From assembly GCA_963778025.1 (NCBI GenBank), contig CAVZTA010000003.1, forward strand, positions 186,001-250,000: DNA of 64,000 nucleotides. Direction: 5' to 3'. The translations under genes and the position numbers were made by a program. Origin of the DNA: CAVZTA01 sp963778025 (GTDB lineage Bacteria > Chloroflexota > Limnocylindria > Limnocylindrales > CSP1-4). This document shows positions 60,297-64,000 of this stretch, piece by piece. The first letter of the stretch is position 1, and each line of letters starts with the position of its first letter. The notes below the pieces were generated by a model, which was not told where the DNA came from, searched no databases, and was given only the letters and a program-made list of their open reading frames with translations.

Positions 60297-61691
60297 GAGC
60301 GGAGAGCATAGGGCGCGATGCGCCACGGCTCGCCGGCGGCAAGCTCGTACGCCGCGCCGAGCTCCAGGATCGCCTGCTCCGCCCCAGGCCGACCGACCAG
60401 CTGGATGCCGACGGGCAGCCGACCCTCCGGCCCCCGGAATCCGGACGGCACGGCCAGCGCCGGCGCGTCCAGCAGCGACACGGCCCAGCACGAGCGCATC
60501 CACTCGACGTAGTCGGGCATCGGGACGCCCTCGATCTCGCGCGGCCACGTGAGCTCGATCGGGAACGGGAGGACCTGGCTGACCGGCAGGACGAGCGCAT
60601 CGAACCGGTCCATGAAGCTTCGGAAGCCGTCGCCGAGACGTCGCTTGGCGGCGGCGGCCGCCGCGAGGTCTTCGGGGCGTGACCTTCGCCCCCTCCTCGA
60701 CGTGCCAGCGGAGCTCGGGCTTGAGCTCGTCCACCCGGTCGCCGACCCGCTCGAGGATCGATCGCCGGAACGAGGCGTGGCGTGGGGCCAGGAACGCGAG
60801 CCTCGCCTCGCGCATGTCCGGCTCGGCGACCTCGACGATGCACCCGAGGCGTTCGAGACGCGCGCCGGCCGCCTCGACCTCGGCGGTGACGTCGGGCTCC
60901 ATCGGCAGTCCGGCGAACCTCGGCGCGATCGCGATCCGCCGGCCTCGGACGTCGACATCGTCCGGGATCTCGAACGTGGCCGGAGCGGCCATGACCGACA
61001 GCAGGAGCGCGACATCGCGCACGGTCCTCGCCATGGGGCCGTCGACCGCGAGGCTGAGCCCGTCGCTGGGCTCGTCGTCGGGGATGAGCCCGGGCGTCGT
61101 GCGGAAGCCCACGACATCGCAGAACGACGCGGGATTCCTGAGCGATCCGCCGTAGTCCGAGCCATCGGCAAGGGCGATCATCCGGGCCGCCAGGGCGGCC
61201 GCCGCGCCGCCCGACGAGCCGCCCGGTGTCCGGCTGGGATCCCAGGGATTGCGCGTCGGGCCGAAGACGTCGTTGTAGGTCTGCGAGCCGGCGCCGAATT
61301 CGGGGACGTTGGTCTTGCCCAGGCCGATGGCGCCCGCCTCGCGGATCCGGCGGACCGTGAGCGAGTCCTCGTCCGGGATCCACTCGGCGAGGACGCGCGA
61401 GCCCATCGTCGTCCGCACGCCCGCCGTCGGCTGGAGGTCCTTGAACGCGACCGGCAGTCCCTCGAGCGGTCCGAGCGGCTCGCGGCGAGCGCGTCGCGCG
61501 TCGCTCGCCCGCGCCTCGTCCCTCGCGCGGTCGAACGTGCGGGTGGGGATCGCGTTCAGCACGCGGTCCACGGCCTCGATCCGGGCGATGTGCGCGTCGA
61601 CGACCTCGAGCGCGCTCGCCTCGCGCCGGTCGAGGACGTCGAGCAGCTCGAGGGCGGTGCGATCCGTGAGACCGATCCCCTCCGCGGTCAC
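60293..61691 (-). CDS. Amidase (amidase signature family), single frame break
   Basis: From the GTG overlapping the regulator's stop. Ser-Ser-Lys triad in place: Lys in PVAFKDLQPTAGV, Ser in TPGGSSGGAAAA and Ser in GSDYGGSLRNPASFCD, then GLIPDDEPSDGLSLAVDGPMARTV. One extra C in a C-run at about 60680 switches to PEDLAAAAAAKRRLGDGF, ending LVGRPGAEQAILELG and 60293. Restored length about 465 residues. It hydrolyses an amide; the co-encoded regulator suggests an inducible small-molecule substrate. Confidence 0.87.
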
Positions 61692-62353
61692 GGCCTGGAT
61701 GCCTTGTCCGGTCGACTGGGCAGCGGCGCGGTGGAGCCGGTGGGTTCGACCGGCTCGGCGCCGGGCCGGCGGACGCTCACGATGAGCATCGTCCCGGCGT
61801 CGGGTCCCACGACCGCCGCGGCGTGCGGCACGGTCCCGTCCCAGCGGACGTAGTCCCCGGGGCCCACCTCGAACTCGTGATCGCCCTGTCGCATCCGCCA
61901 CGTCCCACCGATGATCAGGTGGTGCTCCAGGCCCGGGTGCGTGTGGTCGCCGATCCCGGTCCCGGGCGGCACGACGATCTGGAGCATGGCGAGGTCGCCC
62001 GAGGTGCCGCCGTCGACCCGCTCGACCCGGCCGCCCTCCGGGTCGACCTTGACCGAGCGTTCGGATGCGCGCACGACGACGGGGGCCGCGGCATCGCCGA
62101 GCAGGAACCACGCGACCGGGACGTCAAGCGCGTCGCCGACCGCCGCCAGGGCTTCGAGCGATGGCGAGGCCTTGTCGTTCTCGATCTGGGAGAGGTAGCC
62201 GACGTTCAGGCCGCTCCGCTCGGCGACTTGCGCGAGGGTCAGTCCGCGCTGCCCGCGCCACCGCCGGATCTCCGCTCCGACGAGCGGACGGCGGGGACGT
62301 CGCGGCCGGCTGACCACGAGGTCGAACGCCTGATCGCGCTCGGGGCGGCTCAT
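61688..62353 (-). CDS. XRE-family regulator with C-terminal cupin domain
   Basis: 221 residues from ATG 62353. Helix-turn-helix (IRRWRGQRGLTLAQVAERSGLNVGYLSQIEN in two parts, residues 28-60) and a cupin (GIGDHTHPGLEHHLIIGG, then GPGDYVRWDGTVPHAAAV, with His metal ligands). Such proteins, for example PuuR-like, sense small ligands and repress catabolic operons. It heads the amidase/DsbA operon and diverges from an F420-reductase-like gene, so it may control both. Confidence 0.9.
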   Translation of the reverse strand: MSRPERDQAFDLVVSRPRRPRRPLVGAEIRRWRGQRGLTLAQVAERSGLNVGYLSQIENDKASPSLEALAAVGDALDVPVAWFLLGDAAAPVVVRASERSVKVDPEGGRVERVDGGTSGDLAMLQIVVPPGTGIGDHTHPGLEHHLIIGGTWRMRQGDHEFEVGPGDYVRWDGTVPHAAAVVGPDAGTMLIVSVRRPGAEPVEPTGSTAPLPSRPDKASRP

Positions 62354-62382
62354 GGCGTCATTTTGCCCTCAGAAAACAGGTA

Positions 62383-62411
62383 TTGACAAGGGCGAATTCG
62401 CGGCGCACGAT
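62383..62411 (+). promoter_or_regulatory. Sigma-70-type promoter of the F420/NADP-reductase-like gene
   Basis: A perfect -35 TTGACA (62383-62388), 17-nt spacer, and a weak -10 CACGAT (62406-62411) in an unusually AT-rich stretch between divergent genes. The transcript would start about 55 nt upstream of ATG 62475. CAAC-AATC-GTTG nearby may be a regulator site. Confidence 0.55.
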
Positions 62412-62474
62412 GTAGGCCATCAGCAACAATCGTTGGTGGTCAGCAAATGCGCCGACCACAGGGAGATCGCCCAC

Positions 62475-63131
62475 ATGGACATCGCCATCATCGGTACCGG
62501 GAACGTCGGTCGCGCGCTCGCCACGTCGCTCACTCGTGCCGGCCACCATGTGACGCTCGCCGCGCGCGACGCGGCCAGGACGCAGGCGGTCGCCGCCGAG
62601 CTCGGCACGGACGTCGCGTCCACCGCGAGTGAGGCGGTCGCCGGCGCCCGGGCCACGATCATCGCCGTCCCGTTCTCTGCCGCGGCCGACGTCGCCGAGG
62701 CGATCGAGGACGCCGCCGCGGGCAAGGTCGTCATCGACGTCAGCAACCCGCTCAACGCCGACTACAGCGGCCTCGCCACGGAGCCCGGCACCAGCGCCGC
62801 GGAGGAGCTCGCCGCGGAGCTTCCCGAGGCACACATCGTGAAGGCGTTCAACACCCTGTTCGCCAGCGTCCAGGCGGATCCGCAGCGCCACGGCGTGACC
62901 GTCGACGGCCTCTACGCGACCGACGATGCCGAGGCGGCCGAGACCGTCGCCGAGGTCATCGAGTCGATCGGCCTCCGCCCGGTGAATGCCGGCGGGCTCG
63001 CTCGGGCTCGTGAGCTCGAATCGCTCGCGTTCCTGAACATCCAGCTCCAGCTCCGGAACGGCGGCTCGTGGGACACCGCGGTCACGCTCGTCGCCCCGCC
63101 GTCGAAGGCCACGGAGCCGGCCGCCGCCTGA
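62475..63131 (+). CDS. F420-dependent NADP reductase-like (NADPH-dependent F420 reductase family) oxidoreductase
   Basis: 218 residues from ATG 62475 after GGGAG. Rossmann start MDIAIIGTGNVGRALATSLTRAGH, AARDAARTQAV, VIDVSNPLNAD, and HIVKAFNTLFASV, GLARARELESLAFLNIQLQ, the layout of Fno-like and pyrroline-carboxylate-reductase-related enzymes (COG2085). It may transfer hydride between NADPH and F420 or act on another ketone or imine. Another F420-type protein is encoded at 14.5 kb. Confidence 0.85.
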   Translation: MDIAIIGTGNVGRALATSLTRAGHHVTLAARDAARTQAVAAELGTDVASTASEAVAGARATIIAVPFSAAADVAEAIEDAAAGKVVIDVSNPLNADYSGLATEPGTSAAEELAAELPEAHIVKAFNTLFASVQADPQRHGVTVDGLYATDDAEAAETVAEVIESIGLRPVNAGGLARARELESLAFLNIQLQLRNGGSWDTAVTLVAPPSKATEPAAA

Positions 63132-63154
63132 CGGCACCCGCCCACCAGATCCAT

Positions 63155-63186
63155 CGAGCCCCCCGGACGCGCATCCGGGGGGCTCG
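63155..63186. terminator. Strong intrinsic-terminator-like hairpin
   Basis: A perfect 13-bp stem (CGAGCCCCCCGGA at 63155-63167 with its complement at 63174-63186) and 6-nt loop, 24 nt after the reductase stop. No U-tract. Confidence 0.75.
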
Positions 63187-63315
63187 TGGGCATCCCGGGC
63201 CCCACCACACCGAGCCACCGTTTCCGGTGCCCTCGCGCACCGTCGATAGACGGCCGTCACGAGCTGTGGGGTGCACTCCCATGCGGTCCGGTGCGGTTCG
63301 CAGGATGATGCGGAC

Positions 63316-63672
63316 ATGGCGCGTGGTGAGGGGCCGAGACGGATCCAGGTCCACGGTCGCCGGCTGGTCACGCCCCGCCCGATCATCACCGTCCTGGTCG
63401 CCGTGACGGCTGCGCAGATGGCCGACCTGATCACCTTCGTCCGGCTCATGGTCGAGCACGGCGCCCTCGCCGAGGCGAACCCCCTCGTCCACCACGGCGT
63501 CGTTGGCATGGGTCCCGAGCCGTTCATCGTGGCCAAGGCCGTCCTCGTGGTGTTCATCGCGGCGGCGTTCAGCGTCGTGGGCAAGAAACGCGCTCGCATG
63601 GCGCACCTCGTCGCGACCGTCGCGGTCCTCGCCGGGCTCATCGGCGCCTACTCGAACGTGTTCGCCCTCTGA
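63316..63672 (+). CDS. Small three-helix membrane protein (DUF5658-like)
   Basis: 118 residues from ATG 63316. Basic N-terminus, then helices around ITVLVAVTAAQMADLITFVRL, FIVAKAVLVVFIAAAFSVVG and HLVATVAVLAGLIGAYSNVF. The loop EHGALAEANPLVHHGV resembles the conserved 'D..T......G..E.NP' pattern of DUF5658-type membrane proteins. Function unknown. Confidence 0.65.
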   Translation: MARGEGPRRIQVHGRRLVTPRPIITVLVAVTAAQMADLITFVRLMVEHGALAEANPLVHHGVVGMGPEPFIVAKAVLVVFIAAAFSVVGKKRARMAHLVATVAVLAGLIGAYSNVFAL

Positions 63673-63679
63673 GGGTCCG

Positions 63680-64000
63680 TCAGCCGGCGCGGACGTCCCT
63701 GCGCGCCTTGCGGACGATCCGGATGAACTGCCCCAGGTGGTCGACCGGCCGGATGTGGCTGGGCTCGCCCGCGTAGATCGTCCGGATGGGCACCCACGCG
63801 ATGGGCAGCCCGTCGCGGATCGCCAGCGTGAGCATCTCGACCTCGAACTCGAAGCCGCGCTCGTCGCTCGACAGCGTGCGCTCCATCAGCCGCCGCCCGA
63901 GCAGGCGGTACCCGGACTGGTTGTCGGGCACTCGCTGCCCGACCGCCCATGAGAACGCCGCGCCGCCCAGGACGTTCGCGAGTCGCCGCGCGGGCGGCAT
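63680..64000 (-). CDS. Family 2 glycosyltransferase, C-terminal part (gene runs off the window)
   Basis: 107 codons visible, still open at the window edge. Contains RRLANVLGGAAFSWAVG and DNQSGYRLLGRRLMER, then GFEFEVEMLTLAIRDGLPIAWVPIRTIYAGEPSHIRP, the C-terminal half of polyprenyl-phosphate-type glycosyltransferases. The catalytic N-terminal half lies outside. The Met near the edge is internal, not a start. Confidence 0.85.
   Translation of the reverse strand: MPPARRLANVLGGAAFSWAVGQRVPDNQSGYRLLGRRLMERTLSSDERGFEFEVEMLTLAIRDGLPIAWVPIRTIYAGEPSHIRPVDHLGQFIRIVRKARRDVRAG

Overview
The window is about 70% GC or higher. It uses many GTG starts, and genes often overlap at ATGA or GTGA junctions. Lipoproteins carry Ala/Ser-rich linkers directly after the lipobox Cys. 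It encodes F420-type enzymes (a deazaflavin-dependent nitroreductase-like protein and an F420/NADP reductase-like protein), UdgX, an ATP-dependent DNA ligase and a corrinoid-type MttB methyltransferase homologue. This suits a high-GC environmental bacterium, perhaps Chloroflexota (Limnocylindria-like) or Actinomycetota; the placement is inference. No rRNA, CRISPR array, prophage or insertion sequence was seen. The only RNA gene is a tRNA whose anticodon reads TAT.

Layout. 1-6 kb: the end of an ECF/CbiQ-CbiO metal transporter, a YHS protein, an acetyltransferase, a long cruciform repeat, YbaK, a DUF998-like membrane protein, a sulfite-oxidase-fold enzyme, and a glycosyltransferase coupled to a flippase-like membrane protein. 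6-10 kb: a complete OpuC/OsmU-type quaternary-amine ABC transporter on the minus strand. 10-23.4 kb: on the plus strand, an enolase-superfamily enzyme coupled to an MttB-like methyltransferase, a VapBC module with a palindromic operator, small lipoprotein and enzyme genes, then a compressed operon of a dimethylglycine-dehydrogenase-like protein, SoxA-, SoxG-, SoxB- and SoxD-like subunits, and an iron-containing alcohol dehydrogenase. Transporter plus enzymes read as an uptake-and-demethylation island for betaine-type methylated amines.

23.5-46.7 kb: mixed housekeeping and accessory genes. They include a proline-iminopeptidase-like hydrolase, a MerR regulator, flavoenzymes, DNA ligase, a sulfurtransferase lacking the usual catalytic Cys, a class V aminotransferase, the tRNA, two very acidic small proteins coupled to udgX, a secreted Pro/Thr-rich SH3-like protein, an orphan DNA methyltransferase, a giant LuxR-type regulator with a degenerate P-loop, a cupredoxin lipoprotein, AlaX and MgtC. 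47.6-56.3 kb: an eight-gene minus-strand operon for amino-sugar uptake and use (Gfo/Idh dehydrogenase, SIS protein, ribose-type ABC transporter, GntR/UTRA regulator, NagA) preceded by a DasR/dre-like inverted repeat. 56.4-59.3 kb: three-gene NAD(P) transhydrogenase. 59.6-62.4 kb: cupin-HTH regulator, amidase and DsbA-like protein, divergent from an F420-dependent-reductase-like gene. The window ends inside a glycosyltransferase.

A striking feature is a dense cluster of reading-frame breaks (about 13.6-26.8 kb, with a few near 39.9-41.0 and 60.7 kb). Nearly all are repaired by removing a single base, while start/stop overlaps and protein motifs on both sides are preserved. I treat these genes as probably functional in the cell and the breaks as probable sequence errors, but flag them. 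All functional assignments come from reading motifs; no database search was possible.
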